Source: Periconia sp. R9002 (lineage: Eukaryota > Ascomycota > Dothideomycetes > Pleosporales > Periconiaceae). From it: a stretch of DNA of 64,000 bases. Each line of letters begins with the position of its first letter. The first letter of the stretch is position 1. The DNA lies in the NCBI GenBank assembly GCA_023627715.1, contig JAMAHW010000057.1, positions 204,156-268,155 on the forward strand, read 5' to 3'. The notes beneath the pieces were generated by a model. The model did no database searches. It was not told where the DNA came from and saw only the letters and a program-made list of their open reading frames with translations. Shown here in pieces: positions 10,775 to 21,640 of this stretch. The translations under genes were made by a program, and so were the position numbers.

Positions 10775-11359
10775 GGTTTGTGATTTTCTTAACAGGACTT
10801 TCGGAACCACCGACTGAGGGGAATCGGAAACGCCTTGCTCGCTACGAGAATAAGATGTGGTCGGTGCGCTGTCACGCTAACTTAGTATGCCAATCTTAAT
10901 TCTGGTCCCTGGTTTCAATGGAGGAAATGGTAACGACTTGAATGTCGAAAGATTGGAGAAAGCAAATGGAGGTTATTTCATTTTTCATTCAGATGCTCTT
11001 CATTTTACTGCCACTGAAATAATTTTTAAGTTTTATGTGTTGGAAGAGCAGACTATGGATTAGTTCTGAAAATGATAGCAATTCCGCAAACGCCATAGGA
11101 AAGGAAATTTCCAAATGCCACATTCTTTGCAAAAGAAATTTTCACTTATAGAAACCATTTCGAAAACATATTTTGGACGCGAAGAAGTCTCAGCCGGCTT
11201 GAAGTTGGAAACATTCCAAGCAGCCCACCAGGGGACGACTCCTCTCTGAAGGCTCAACCGAAACGAGATGAATGACATAAGACCACCACCTTACCATGCA
11301 AGAGAGGGCACTTTTCCAACCAAGACACGGTCATCACACACAACATTAGTTGCCAAAAT
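10775..11359. other. Intergenic: TGT promoter and 3' flank of the DUF1774 gene
   Basis: About 585 bp, rather AT-rich between 10870 and 11250. No supported coding or RNA feature seen. Confidence 0.45.
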
Positions 11360-12412
11360 TTACTCATCGGCCAACAGGGGGGCACGTTCGCGATCCTCAG
11401 ACACGACTTCACCGCCACCAATGCGTTCTTTGCCGAAGAGCTCTGGGAACCCGACACCTAGAGACAAGATGAAGAGCAGTCCTCCGATGGCGAATGCGAA
11501 GATCCATTGGAGCTGAAGGAGCGGGATCTTGGTCAGGAATTGGCCAACGGCGGTTGCTGAATCTCACAGTCAGATTTCGCCATTCACGACAAGAGAGCAG
11601 AAGTAGGAAAGAACTTACAGAATGACAAGACCGACAGCGCAATGCCGATTGTGTAATCTTTAAACGCCACCAAAAAGAATGCTCCATAAGCCAGGATGCC
11701 CCAGATGAAAACATTAGCCACGATCCTAGCAGCGATGTGATCCGTCCCAACAGCCCGAGCGCCAACCCAATACAACGCGACAAAGTTCCACGCCAAAGGT
11801 CCTGCAACGGTACCGATGTGGATCAAGCGCGGTGTCGTGCTGTGTCGGAAGTACGCGAGGGACAGGTTGAAAAAGTTGATGACGATGAGGAGTTCGGCGA
11901 GCCAGAAGTGATTGCGGACCCAGAGGTGGATGAAGCCGAAGAGGAGGAGGTTGGAGGCGATGTAGTGGGAACCGATGTTTGCAGCGGCGGTGACGTAGAC
12001 TGTGTCTTTGGAGTAGAGAGACCACGCATAGACAAGTTGGAGGGCAAAAAGAATGATCCTATATCATGTTTAGAATGTGTGTTTTGATGATTGCAAGGGA
12101 AGTGAGGGGCCGTTACCAGTAGATGGAGGTGATGATGCTGTTTTGAGCAAAGGGAGTAGCGGTGTTGTTGCCCCATATCGTGTGACCTGGAGCACGGTGC
12201 TTGCCTTGGGACTCGGGCCGGTTGAAGGTGTAGTAGAAGGCCGTGACGAGGAAGACGAGGTATGTAATGAGGGTGGTGATGCGGTGGATGATGAGGGCCT
12301 GGGAGGAGTGCTGCTCACGGCGGGCGAAGGGGTTGTCTGGAGTGGAGGTTAGTGTTTCTGTTGTGTATAGTAGAGTTCTATGTGAGATAGATAGTAGCGT
12401 ACAATCGGCCAT
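11360..12412 (-). CDS. DUF1774 family multi-pass membrane protein
   Basis: Four exons: 12403-12412 (10 nt: Met-Ala-Asp plus one base), 12117-12336, 11619-12058 and 11360-11556, giving 288 aa. Introns are 66, 58 and 62 bp. Splicing produces the family-typical start MADYNPFARREQ followed by several hydrophobic segments: TTLITYLVFLVTAFYYTF, SIITSIYWIILFALQLVYAW, a central LLLFGFIHLWV..HFW, GPLAWNFVALYW, IWGILAYGAFFLVAF and WIFAFAIGGLLFILSLGV. The SHYIASNLL/FNLSLAYFRH blocks match the fungal DUF1774 family as I know it. The C-terminus is short, polar and cytosolic-looking. Function of the family is not established. The first coding exon is so small that automated annotation would probably miss it. 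Confidence 0.85.
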
Positions 12413-13165
12413 GATGGTAGAAGTGTAACCCAAGGAGGAATCCCAGGTAGGCACTGTTGACTGATGGTTGAGGCTGTTTGCTGTCGTGGACGAGTGAAGC
12501 TGTCCAGAGGGATTGAAGAATCGAAGAGGGGAATTACGAGAGCAAGAGCGTCGTGTTAAGTAGTGGAGTGATTTGTTGGTTCCGACGTCTCAAACAAGGC
12601 CAGTCGCAAGCCAGCAGGGCCAGTTGGTGGGCCGATCCTCTCCAGTCCATTTGACCAGACATGTATTTCTTTCTTTCGTCATTCCCCACCTCCCCTGCCT
12701 ACTGCCTGCCTGCCTACCTGTGACCCCTGCCCATGTCCATACTGTATGTAGTGTAGCGTCCCACGGTAAGGGTCCCAGCCGCTAGCCACCGCTCAGCCCC
12801 GCATTTCGCCCCATGACTGCCATTCGCGAAACCGACTGGTCAATCCCACAACACACGCACACGTCGTCCCTCCCCCCTCCACACCACCCACCACCATCAC
12901 CACAACTGGTAACCTTTGCATAGTGCCGTACACACGCAGAAGCGGGGAGCGTGCCTTTCGGTATGCTGGGGCCGCTGTATGCGCTGCGAGGCCAAGCCAC
13001 CAAGCCTCGTATTCGTCTAACGTTCTCCTCTATTGTCCATGCCTGCACCCTCCACTGCACTGTACTGCACTGTGCTATGCTATGTACTTCGCGCCGTCTT
13101 CACTTTTGTACAATTAATCCACCATACGTGCTATGGTGCCATCCATCTCCCCCCTTCGCCATTCT
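12413..13165. other. Intergenic: DUF1774 promoter and adaptin 3' flank
   Basis: About 750 bp, rich in CA/CC tracts (ACACACGCACACG near 12850 and CACTGCACTGTACTGCAC near 13050). No gene supported. Confidence 0.5.
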
Positions 13166-15490
13166 TTAGAGAAGAAGATCCTGATTGCCGTCCGTTCCCA
13201 CGGGACTCATCATGGCCTGCATGGGCGCACTTTGATTGACCACCCACCCTCCGCCCATCGAACCTTGCTCCGCCATTACCGGACTTCCTCCGAACGTGCT
13301 CTGTCTCCCAACCCCCGCAAAGTATGCATCTGCGTCATTCATTGCCGCGTTCATGTTGCTGCCTCCGTTCATAGGGTTTTGCACGCCATGCCCGTTGGTT
13401 GTCAAAGTATCCAGTTTGCTGCGCTCCGCCGCTGCACGCTCGCGGGCCTGCTGCGCCGCCTTGACCGTGGGTAGCTCGTGGTGCTGCAATGCAGGCGAAT
13501 CCTGCAGCTTCCTTGGCCGCGCCGAGCGAAACACTTGGTTCACGGGTTTTAGGTAAACAGTCGCCAGGGTGCCCACGTTGAGACACATTTCTTCCAGCGT
13601 CCCCGGGTCCAGCTTTTCTGATTCTTCGGCCGTGATGGGCGGTTTCTCGCCCATGACAATCTTCTTTGCCTCTGCCGGTGCCGACGACATTAGGCGCCAG
13701 TACATGTACCCTCGGTCCCGGAGATCTGGGTTGTCCGTCTCCTCCGTGGCCCACTTGAGTACCTTGGGTACAAGCGTGGACCCTCGTGTTGGCCGCTGGA
13801 TGAACAGTTTCACAGTTGCAGTGAGCAGTGCCAACTGTACCTCGTGCGTCTCTTCCCGGAAGGAATCCAGGAAGTCGTCGAGTAGAACGTCGCTGTCTTC
13901 GATCCTGTCAGCATATTGCCCGATAACCCAGATCATGGCCGCCTTGGCTTCCGGTTCATCGAGCGAGTCTAGATTTTCGCATAGTGTGCTGATGATGGAT
14001 TCATATTGATTAGGGTATTTGCGGAAGATGTTACGTATGACCACTGTTGCCTCTTGCACAATATAAGACACCTTAGTGGCGACCAGACTGAGAAGCGTCG
14101 ATATACACAGCTGACTTGCGGGAGGGATTTTGATGGCCAATTTGCCAATGGCGCGTACCGATTTGCGGACAAAGTCGACGTCGATTTCTGTAGCATATCT
14201 GTGATGTTTCCACGTTAGTACACCATGTCAAGGTATGTTTTGGTACAACGTACTCTGCCAGTTCCGTGAGAACCTCCCCAATGTTCTTTTCTGTGGCCAG
14301 CATGAATATGAGTTCGAGCTTCGTGACCTTGACGTAAATTGGATCGTTATATTTACAGAAGAAGACACGGATGTCGTTTCGTAGCACCTCTGGCCGCCGT
14401 TGAAGGATGAGCAAGGCGTTCCGCAGGGCCAGATACTGGATTTCTGGTCCTTTGGATAAGAGAGTAACCAACGGCGGAGACAACTTGTTACATAACGAGG
14501 TGATGACTTTTTGGTCGGAAATGTAGTTCATTAGATAGAGTATCACGCGTATGCATGTCAGAACTACGGCGGAATTAGAGTGTGATAATCGAGGCGATAT
14601 TCGTTCGGCAAGGAGCGCAGCTTCCGAGGTGTCCTGCGGCACATAGTTCATCATGGCTTCAAGGATGTATGTTTGACCCCACTCCGAACAATCGGCGAGA
14701 ATGGAGACTATCTTGGAGGCGCTCGCGTAGTCGATGGTAAGCTTGATGTTTTCGGATCGCTCCCAGATATCCATGAGAGAGGCCAATGCGCTCGACACAA
14801 CCGTAGGGTTCTCGTCTCTCAACATGTTGTTCAATTTGTCTATGAGGTCGGATTGCTCAACCATTTGCCTGTCGTGATCATAAAGCTTAGCTACGCAAAA
14901 GGCAGCAGTCTTGCGCACGTAGGGGTCGTTATCTCGGAGGAGGTTCTTCAGGTGAGGTACAGTAGCCTCGACGTATTCGCGCACATGGACGTACGACATG
15001 GTTCGGAGGGCAAGGGCGCGCACAAGGGGGTTGTTGTCGTTGACGTCTTCCTGTATAATGGGCAATGCTTTGAGGGCGATGTCGGGTTTTGTCCTCGCGT
15101 AGTTGACCAGATACAAGAAGCACCTGCAGAGTTAGCCATGGAATCCTCTCAGCCTGACCGCTACGCACATTTTCTTGATCTCCAGGTTCTGGATATGTAT
15201 ACAGCCAACAATGTCGGGGAACAGAGCAATCATGTCGTTGTTGCTCATGGTCATGTTGGCAACGATCTTCTTCAAGGCCGTCTTCTTCGCGGTGAAATTC
15301 TTGTCTTTCTTGCCGCCGCTGTTGAGCTCGAGCCGCAGCTCAGCGACTTTGCCCTGTGAGGTGGGGAGGGATTGTAAGCGTGGGTTTGGGAATGTGTAAG
15401 GGAGGAACATGGCCGCGATAGGACATGGTGTTGGGGGTGGCGTGGACGTACTCTTGCAAAGAGCTTCGCATCCTGGCCTGCCGTACTCAT
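13166..15490 (-). CDS. Adaptor protein complex large beta subunit (beta-adaptin, AP-1/AP-2 type)
   Basis: Exons are 15452-15490, 15169-15353, 14254-15123 and 13166-14198 (introns 98, 45 and 55 bp), giving 708 aa. The start is [13 protein letters not shown], joined to [16 protein letters not shown]. The protein is a HEAT/armadillo trunk: [110 protein letters not shown] and [21 protein letters not shown]. It ends in a Gln/Asn/Met/Gly-rich tail with no beta appendage domain and no obvious clathrin box. It serves clathrin/AP vesicle coats at TGN/endosome or plasma membrane. The lack of an appendage recalls the short beta subunits of ascomycete AP-2, but I cannot separate AP-1 from AP-2 by eye. 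Confidence 0.92.
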
Positions 15491-16133
15491 GACGGGCAGC
15501 TGTGCGGAGTACTTGTATTCGAGGGGAGCTGTCTTGACCTTGCCTCAGGGGATGGGTTGTACCGAAACCCCAGTCTTGCATGCGCCCAGATAGTTGGACT
15601 AGGTCCTCGTACACGGCTGTAGATAACAAGAGCGAACACGGCACAACCCGCTCTTGCGCACCTGGTCCACTAACTATCTATGTCTGTACCGTATCTGTAT
15701 TCGTCGTGCGATCCGCCCCTCCGTACGCTCACTGAGGGGTTCGGCGGTTGGTGATTGGATAGACGAGAACGCCCGTTCTGCAGAGGTGAGGATTACGGCA
15801 AGGTGTAGTCGGTGGGTGTCAATTCCACGTCGCAAGGGATGGGGAGTGCAAAGCAGCGTAACGGAAATGCCGGAAAATAAAACTCAGAAACAATGCAATG
15901 TTGGATTATCCGCAGGAGAGACATGACATGGATAGTTAACTCGTTAGGCTTGCCGAGGGGGATGCCAAGCATTTCGTCGTGATGCATGTAGCGATGCAAC
16001 CTTGTGCTGTCAATTCAACATCAACACCACTCCCAAATATTGCAAACCATCACCCCTTTACATTGTCGCACTCCAACCAATACCGCAAACAGAGATTGGA
16101 TCGACAGCAGATAAACTACACATTCCCGCCACC
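15491..16133. promoter_or_regulatory. Divergent promoter region, beta-adaptin (-) / EMC4 (+)
   Basis: 643 bp separate the two start codons. A CCAAT box lies at 16077-16081 upstream of EMC4, and an inverted one (ATTGG) near 15755 on the adaptin side. No TATA box is clear. Both downstream genes are secretory-pathway genes, so co-expression is plausible but inferred. Confidence 0.5.
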
Positions 16134-16748
16134 ATGTCCGCCGTCGCTCAACCACCGCCGCCCCCGCAATGGGTGCTTGACCTCAACTCCCCACCGGCCA
16201 CCAAACCAAAGAATCCCTCCATCTTGGACCCGCCGGGATACACCCCCGCCCTCACCCGCAAGGAACGCGCCATATCATCCAAGCAGTCCACGCGCAAGCA
16301 GCCTACATCGGAAGAGACCAACACGCTCAAGATCAAAAAGGCCTGGGAGCTGGCCATTGCCCCGGCCAAACAGCTGCCTATGAATGCTTTCGGTCAGTCC
16401 GCACCTATTCTCACTACCCGTACCATTCCGCTAACCCCCATAGGAATGTACATGACGGGAAACTCGCTTCAAATCTTCTCCATCTTCATGGTCTTTACCC
16501 TCTTCAAAACCCCCGTCATGGCTGTCCTCAATCTGCAAAAAACATTCGCACCTTTTGAAACCCCCGAAACATCGAATCGCCTCATCCCCGTCAAGATCAC
16601 ATATATATTGTGCAACATGCTCATGCTGGCTCTGGGAATCTGGAAAGTCAACGCCATGGGATTGCTGCCTACAACAAGATCCGATTGGCTTGCGTGGGAA
16701 GCCGAAAGGGACTGGTCGGAGAGAGCAGTCCCCAGGGAGTGGCTATGA
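16134..16748 (+). CDS. EMC4: ER membrane protein complex subunit 4 (EMC4)
   Basis: Two exons, 16134-16392 and 16444-16748, flank a 51-bp intron with a CTAAC branch point (GTCAGT...CATAG). The protein is 187 aa, the normal size for EMC4. The start has an ACCATG context. The family core is intact: KKAWELAIAPAKQLPMNAFGMYMTGNSLQ formed across the splice junction, then IFSIFMVFTLFKTPVMAV (first membrane segment) and TYILCNMLMLALGIWKVNAMGLLP (second). The N-terminus is Pro-rich and cytosolic. EMC4 is part of the ER insertase that places tail-anchored and multipass proteins in the membrane. High confidence. Confidence 0.93.
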   Translation: MSAVAQPPPPPQWVLDLNSPPATKPKNPSILDPPGYTPALTRKERAISSKQSTRKQPTSEETNTLKIKKAWELAIAPAKQLPMNAFGQSAPILTTRTIPLTPIGMYMTGNSLQIFSIFMVFTLFKTPVMAVLNLQKTFAPFETPETSNRLIPVKITYILCNMLMLALGIWKVNAMGLLPTTRSDWLAWEAERDWSERAVPREWL

Positions 16749-16945
16749 ACCATCGCACCACGTATTTTGTCATAGTCGGTTCGCTTCGGAAAGGATAGTA
16801 TTGCATGATACCACTACCATAATCACAGAAAACACTTTACACACTTTATATTGTCATTGTCTGCCTTTCATTCTAGTCAATTTACTCTATCAACGCTTTG
16901 TTTCTCCCCCTGATATGCAACCTTCTTTTCCAATCACGATTGCAT

Positions 16946-18526
16946 CTAATCGGTATTCATTTTATCGATGTCGTCCTCAATGTACTCGCACTTGGCTTCT
17001 TTGTTCAAGTGTTCCCGAATCCGTTCGATATCTCCAAGTAGATGCTTCTTCTTTGGAAATTTGACAGTACACAGTGCCCTGGTGATATTCTTTCCTTCGG
17101 CTGTCACTTCTGTTTTCTTCTCGAACACGACGAGTCCGCGTCCTGGCCTCGCTCTAGCCAACGCTCGAAAGTTGTCCACTTGGTTTCCAAATTGGTTCAG
17201 ATCCAGCGCGCGCGCTCGGCCTAATCCGTCGGCGTCTATCAGCTGACTACCTGCTTGAAGCATCATCTCTTCGGGGAATCGTGCAGGACCATGCGCGCGC
17301 TGGGCGATTGCAATGCCTTGCCAATTAAGCTTAATGACGTCGAGTTTGAGCTCCTCCTTTCGATCAGCGTCCACGACGGAAGCCGAGTAACCCGATAGAA
17401 GAGCCAAGGGGTCAATTCCCGTGTTTTGCTTGGTAGGATTTTGGATTGTGGCAGTATACGTATCCACAACATGCCGGACCACGTTCAGCATCCCCCGGAC
17501 GTCATTCCTTGCGCTCTCGTCGTTCAAAGGTGTCGCCTGGCTGAAATCAACCAAGATTACATCCGGCCAATTGTGGAAACTGTTCGGGCCATGAACAGGG
17601 TACGGATTCAGGACAACGTTCTCCAGACTAACATTGTTGTTTGCGAGCCCCTTCTCGTGGGCAATCTCAAGCGCCGAGAGTATCGAAAGGAAGATATGCC
17701 ACACATACCAAGCCGGGACTGGGTACTGACCAAACTTGTACCGCCACCATCCAAATTCATTCAACGGCCGTCCAAACTGTGGGCGCAGACACAACCACGA
17801 CGATTGTGGATTACCCGTTAACTGCTGCCGAAGCAAATAGGACCCGATAAAAGACTGTGAGTAGAATCGAGCAGCCGCCGCAACAGGAGCCTGGTGCAAG
17901 CTCTCCAAAAGCTCGCCTTGTTTCCGTAAAACCGAAGGATCTGCGCTTGTCTTCACAATCACAGCCTGTGCAATGTGCTCGGCGTCTAGTGCAGTCTTCA
18001 TCTGCGAGAACAACGCTTTCTTAAGCGTCCTCGCGAGATTAACGGAGTACGCCTGCGCATTATGCGAAGTCCCCGCACACGAGGAGCGAAGCTCGCGCGG
18101 AAGACACAACCAAGTCGCAATACCGTCTCGAGTGTAGAGTTTCCGCACGGTACGGAAGAGGTGCTTCGGCGGCGTTGGATCACCATCGCCATCAACAGCG
18201 ACCACGTCCTTGGGACTACAACTCGCTTCCCCTCCATGTGCGTCTTCGGTGGGTGGCGTTTCGTACTGGTCTTCTGGCGCAGGTGTTCCGTACTGGTCTG
18301 TTAACGCAGACACGTAGCTGGACAGAGACGAGGTCGAACTAGCGTCATCGTCTAAGTTGACATCTTGCGAGGGCGGGTGGATTTGAATCTCCGGAGGAGC
18401 GAGAGTAGGAGGCGGCGGCGGCGGGTTGTCGTGGTCTTGCATAATAATATCTATATCTGTATCTGTATCTGAGATATGTGCGGTGGCGCGGGTGCGACGG
18501 GGATCCGTTGGGCGAATCTCTACCAT
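16946..18526 (-). CDS. Protein-kinase-like protein, probable pseudokinase
   Basis: A single exon of 526 aa. Residues 1-125 are acidic and Pro/Ser-rich, with an Asp/Ile-rich stretch near 18-28. The middle resembles a divergent kinase C-lobe: WHIFLSILSALEIAHEKGL (helix E), then ANNNVSLENVVL at 295-306 where a catalytic loop HRDxxxxN would sit, then VILVDFSQATP (DFG-like, Asp327) and NDVRGMLNVVRHVV (helix F-like). The HRD triad is replaced by Asn-Asn-Asn, so the catalytic Asp is missing, while the Asn of the loop and the DFx Asp remain. Catalysis is therefore doubtful; a scaffold role is possible. The C-terminus (FPKKKHLLGDIERIREHL) is charged. It may belong to a filamentous-fungal kinase-like family that I cannot name. 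The downstream gap to EMC4 is only ~200 bp (convergent). Confidence 0.75.
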   Translation of the reverse strand: MVEIRPTDPRRTRATAHISDTDTDIDIIMQDHDNPPPPPPTLAPPEIQIHPPSQDVNLDDDASSTSSLSSYVSALTDQYGTPAPEDQYETPPTEDAHGGEASCSPKDVVAVDGDGDPTPPKHLFRTVRKLYTRDGIATWLCLPRELRSSCAGTSHNAQAYSVNLARTLKKALFSQMKTALDAEHIAQAVIVKTSADPSVLRKQGELLESLHQAPVAAAARFYSQSFIGSYLLRQQLTGNPQSSWLCLRPQFGRPLNEFGWWRYKFGQYPVPAWYVWHIFLSILSALEIAHEKGLANNNVSLENVVLNPYPVHGPNSFHNWPDVILVDFSQATPLNDESARNDVRGMLNVVRHVVDTYTATIQNPTKQNTGIDPLALLSGYSASVVDADRKEELKLDVIKLNWQGIAIAQRAHGPARFPEEMMLQAGSQLIDADGLGRARALDLNQFGNQVDNFRALARARPGRGLVVFEKKTEVTAEGKNITRALCTVKFPKKKHLLGDIERIREHLNKEAKCEYIEDDIDKMNTD

Positions 18527-19514
18527 GGCGACGTCGTGGGACAGAGTTGCTCTTTCCTTGCGAGGAAGTGCGGTTGTCGTTTACGATCGGTGGGTTGTGT
18601 TTGTTTTGGGGAAAGAGCAGAAGGTGAATGGGACTTCGTTAGCGTTGTGAATAACCTTTTTTCTCTTACTTTTTTTTTCTCGCTTTACGACCGTTCTGCC
18701 TGCTTGCCTGCCCCCCCGCGCGCGCTCGGGTAGATTTATGTGTCTGTGTGTGTCTGCGATTGTTTGTCTGCCTTGTTGTGGTACAATGTAGATAGATCGG
18801 TGCATATGTACATTGTCTACACACACTGTGCTTGAGCGCACTTTTATTATATACATACAACACAATGCGAGCTTCTTCACCTTGACACCTTGTTTTGTGT
18901 TGTAGTAACACTCAAACATGTACCCGCCGTAAATCCATCAATCCAAAAGTAATCAAATACATAGACATTGAGTCCTTATGTATGTATGTGCACGTCTACG
19001 CCCCAGGACAAGACGTTTCTGTGGATCGATCCTTGCTGCGAGGTATTCAATTATATTGCTACCTACATATTGTATGCGATGATATATGTTTTTTGTTTTC
19101 GATAAATGGACAGGATAGAATCTCCCATTGAAAGGTTTTCTTTGTAAGGAAAGGCATGTTTCTGACGTTTTTAATGTTCCATTCGGTACATACATATGTA
19201 GGAAGGGGGACATGTGACTCTTCCATAGAGGATTCTTTAGCATCAATCATCAGACACCAACAAGAATGGCGAGTGGAGGATTAGTATTTGTAGAATACAT
19301 ACATAACGTACGGTAGTAGTCTTGTATATTCGCGTATGTGTAGATAGGTATGCGACTTTATCGTCGGTACACCTAATACATTTTTTCTTTTGAACAAAAC
19401 TTACGTCCACGAATCTCCAAGATAACACTACGGGGTTTGTCACTCTCCAGGATTCCTGTCTAACAATAACTTAAAGTCTAGATCGTATGTACGTTAAACA
19501 TCTGTAGAAGCTAT

Positions 19515-19602
19515 GAAATTGAAATTGATATTGATCCTCCCAGAGTATCACTACCCTGGGTATCGACACAGGTGGGGGGTACACTGGGTAACTTCCTTGG
19601 CC
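19515..19602. mobile_element. 88-bp insertion with 13-bp target-site-like repeats inside MITE copy 1
   Basis: It is flanked by CTGTAGAAGCTAT at 19502-19514 and again at 19603-19615. The insert resembles the bases at the left edge of the AT-rich block (49402-49490): GAAAT..., then ATCCTC, CTACCC, GTAT, AGG and GGGGGG in the same order. A long direct repeat fits LTR-independent (LINE/SINE-like) insertion or an imperfect excision product; its class is not resolved. Confidence 0.55.
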
Positions 19603-19642
19603 CTGTAGAAGCTATATACGTTAAGAGGGTGTTTAACAGTAT

Positions 19643-19800
19643 TACGGGGTTTAGCTAGGTTAGGGAAAAGCTGTTAACCGCACTTTCTACTTTAATATAC
19701 TGTTAAATATACTTTTTATATAGCTTCTGTAGGCGTTTAATAGATAGTCTAGACCTAGATTCTTGTTAGACAGTATTCCTAGAGTGTGCTAAACACCGTA
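19643..19800 (-). mobile_element. MITE copy 2, inserted in reverse within copy 1
   Basis: Terminal inverted repeats CGGGGTTTA (19645-19653) and TAAACACCG (19790-19798) with one mismatch, flanked by TA on both sides as expected for Tc1/mariner-type integration. The interior, read on the minus strand, matches the intact copy at 25322-25481, including the AGTAGAAAGTGCGGTTAACAG block. Confidence 0.75.
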
Positions 19801-20304
19801 ATAAGTAAACATCTTAAAGTAGAAAGTGCGGTTAACGCCCTGTTCCAAGCCTAGGTAGCTAAAACTTGTAGTGAACCGAATAAATTCATAACTCCATTTT
19901 ATTCACCGCCCGAAATTGAGAGAATTGGATGAATGAATGGACCGTTTGAATTTATGTGTGTGACTGATCATGGGAGTCAGAATTCACGGAAGAGAAAAGA
20001 ACGGGAAAAGGTGATTTGCCACTTTTTATTTCGCTTCGCCCTCCTGTAAGATATATTTCTCTCCTCGTTTTGGTTAAACTTGAACATGTTTTAGTAGAAA
20101 AAGCGAACGATATCTTCTCTTAGTGGTGGAAGTACATATATGTATGCCAACAAAAAAATTTGCCCATGCAGTCATTGGTGAATTACTCTACATCTCCACA
20201 TTTATCTCGGTATGTATCCCGTATATCGGACATCAAACAAGTACATCCACATACAATTTTAACTCAGGGTACATACATACATAAACCCTACCAATATACA
20301 CATA

Positions 20305-20414
20305 CGCTGTTAGAGACAGCGTGTAGAAAGCTGTACATTTAGAGACTGCTCAATAGAATTTTAAAGTAGAAAAGTGCAGTTAACGCCATGTGCAAAAACT
20401 GACAAAACTTGTAC
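20305..20414 (+). mobile_element. MITE remnant (5'-truncated copy 3)
   Basis: It contains GTGTAGAAAGCTGTACATT, then TTTTAAAGTAGAAAAGTGCAGTTAACGCC and the AAAACTTGTA end seen in copy 1. The left terminal repeat is missing or unrecognisable. Confidence 0.55.
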
Positions 20415-20963
20415 TGTGCAAATGTAGAAGCACATATATGTAGGTATGTCGTTTATTATTCACGTGACATCACAACGAAGGTTACTTCCTCTGAATGTTT
20501 GTTGTGCACACGCTACGACGTATGTATATACCTACCTATGAGCGAAACCGGCATTTCTTCTGCATCACGTGGTTGTTTAATTCACTGTGTGCGCATCCGT
20601 AGCTAGGCCGTTGCTGTGCATCCTTTACATTCTCGATACCGTAGAGCAGATACAGTGCCACGCGATGGTGAACAATGATTTGATGGGTGAATCCGGGTGT
20701 GGAGGACCATGCGATGCAACAAGTAGTGAGAGAGAGGAGGAGAGGTAGGTATCTGTTGGGTGCATGTAGCCGTGTCGGTCGAAGCAAAATGGTGATTGGG
20801 CTAGATGTGATTGATTCGGCGACGAAAAAATATGCATGCCCCGATGCAGATCCGTGTGCTTTCTTTCTCCTCAGCAGAGATAGTTCGCTGTCATGGATCA
20901 TGATGGAAGTGATTGGGTCGTCGTCGCATCAAGGAAGTCCCTGGCTTTCCGAACAAGCAACTC

Positions 20964-21350
20964 ATGTACGACAAAAGAAAAGGAACAGAGCACAAGTGGT
21001 TCTATCCTTCACCGAATCCAGCACCCATGCTTTGCTGTTACTGTACGTTCTACGAAGGTCCCGGGAGCACATATGGTTTGACCAAACGACACGGACGGCT
21101 GCCAATCGCCTTCAAACCAGGGTCCCCGAACCACCCCTGCACAGCGCCAGAATCTTCCAAAAAATCCAGTGTGCCCCAGCGTTTTCCCCACTTGTATGCA
21201 TTGCAGTCACTCAAACCGCGCGATTTCACCATTTCCCCAATGATGCATGGCTCTGACTGCATGCTTCTGGCCGTGGACTCAGTATTGAGCAGTGGTGCTT
21301 TGTCGTCCTCCTTCCCGAATATGCAAAGCCTAGACTCGCATGCATGTTAG
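20964..21350 (+). CDS. Weak candidate: 128-aa hypothetical protein
   Basis: An open frame from the ATG at 20964 in an otherwise gene-free interval. The product has clustered cysteines early (MLCCYC) and scattered ones later, but no signal peptide, recognisable domain or spliced partner. It could be chance. RNA evidence or conservation would be required before it is accepted. Confidence 0.15.
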   Translation: MYDKRKGTEHKWFYPSPNPAPMLCCYCTFYEGPGSTYGLTKRHGRLPIAFKPGSPNHPCTAPESSKKSSVPQRFPHLYALQSLKPRDFTISPMMHGSDCMLLAVDSVLSSGALSSSFPNMQSLDSHAC

Positions 21351-21640
21351 CGTGTCGACACGCACACACGCACGCGGCATCCACGCGCGCCCGGGGAGGG
21401 AAAGTGTGCTGCGTATGCGGGCGAAATAGTAACTCCAGTAGCTACATAAGTAGGCAGCAGATATGTAGCCCTGTGGTCAAAATTCACACCCCCGGGTTTC
21501 CGATAACAACCCCACCAGTGGAGTGAGGATGTCGTCGAGGTTCTCATCCGCTGTGCTCAGCATCTCCAATGCTCTCCCTGTCCGTTCTGGGCGTACGCTG
21601 TGATGCGGGATTATCAGGATAGCTGGATGGTGGTGCGGTT

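Larger units (their letters stand above)
19429..19870 (+). mobile_element. MITE copy 1 (TA-flanked), broken by two nested insertions
   Basis: The left end is TA-CGGGGTTTGTCAC at 19429 and the degraded right end is AAAACTTG-TA at 19870. The internal order matches the intact copy at 25322-25481: the GTCTAA..AA block, CTGTAGAAGCTA, AGAGGGTGTTTA, then AAAGTAGAAAGTGCGGTTAACG. Two insertions interrupt it: an 88-bp piece at 19515-19602 between two copies of a 13-bp direct repeat, and a whole inverted MITE copy at 19645-19798. Being non-autonomous, it would need a Tc1/mariner-type transposase in trans. Confidence 0.75.
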
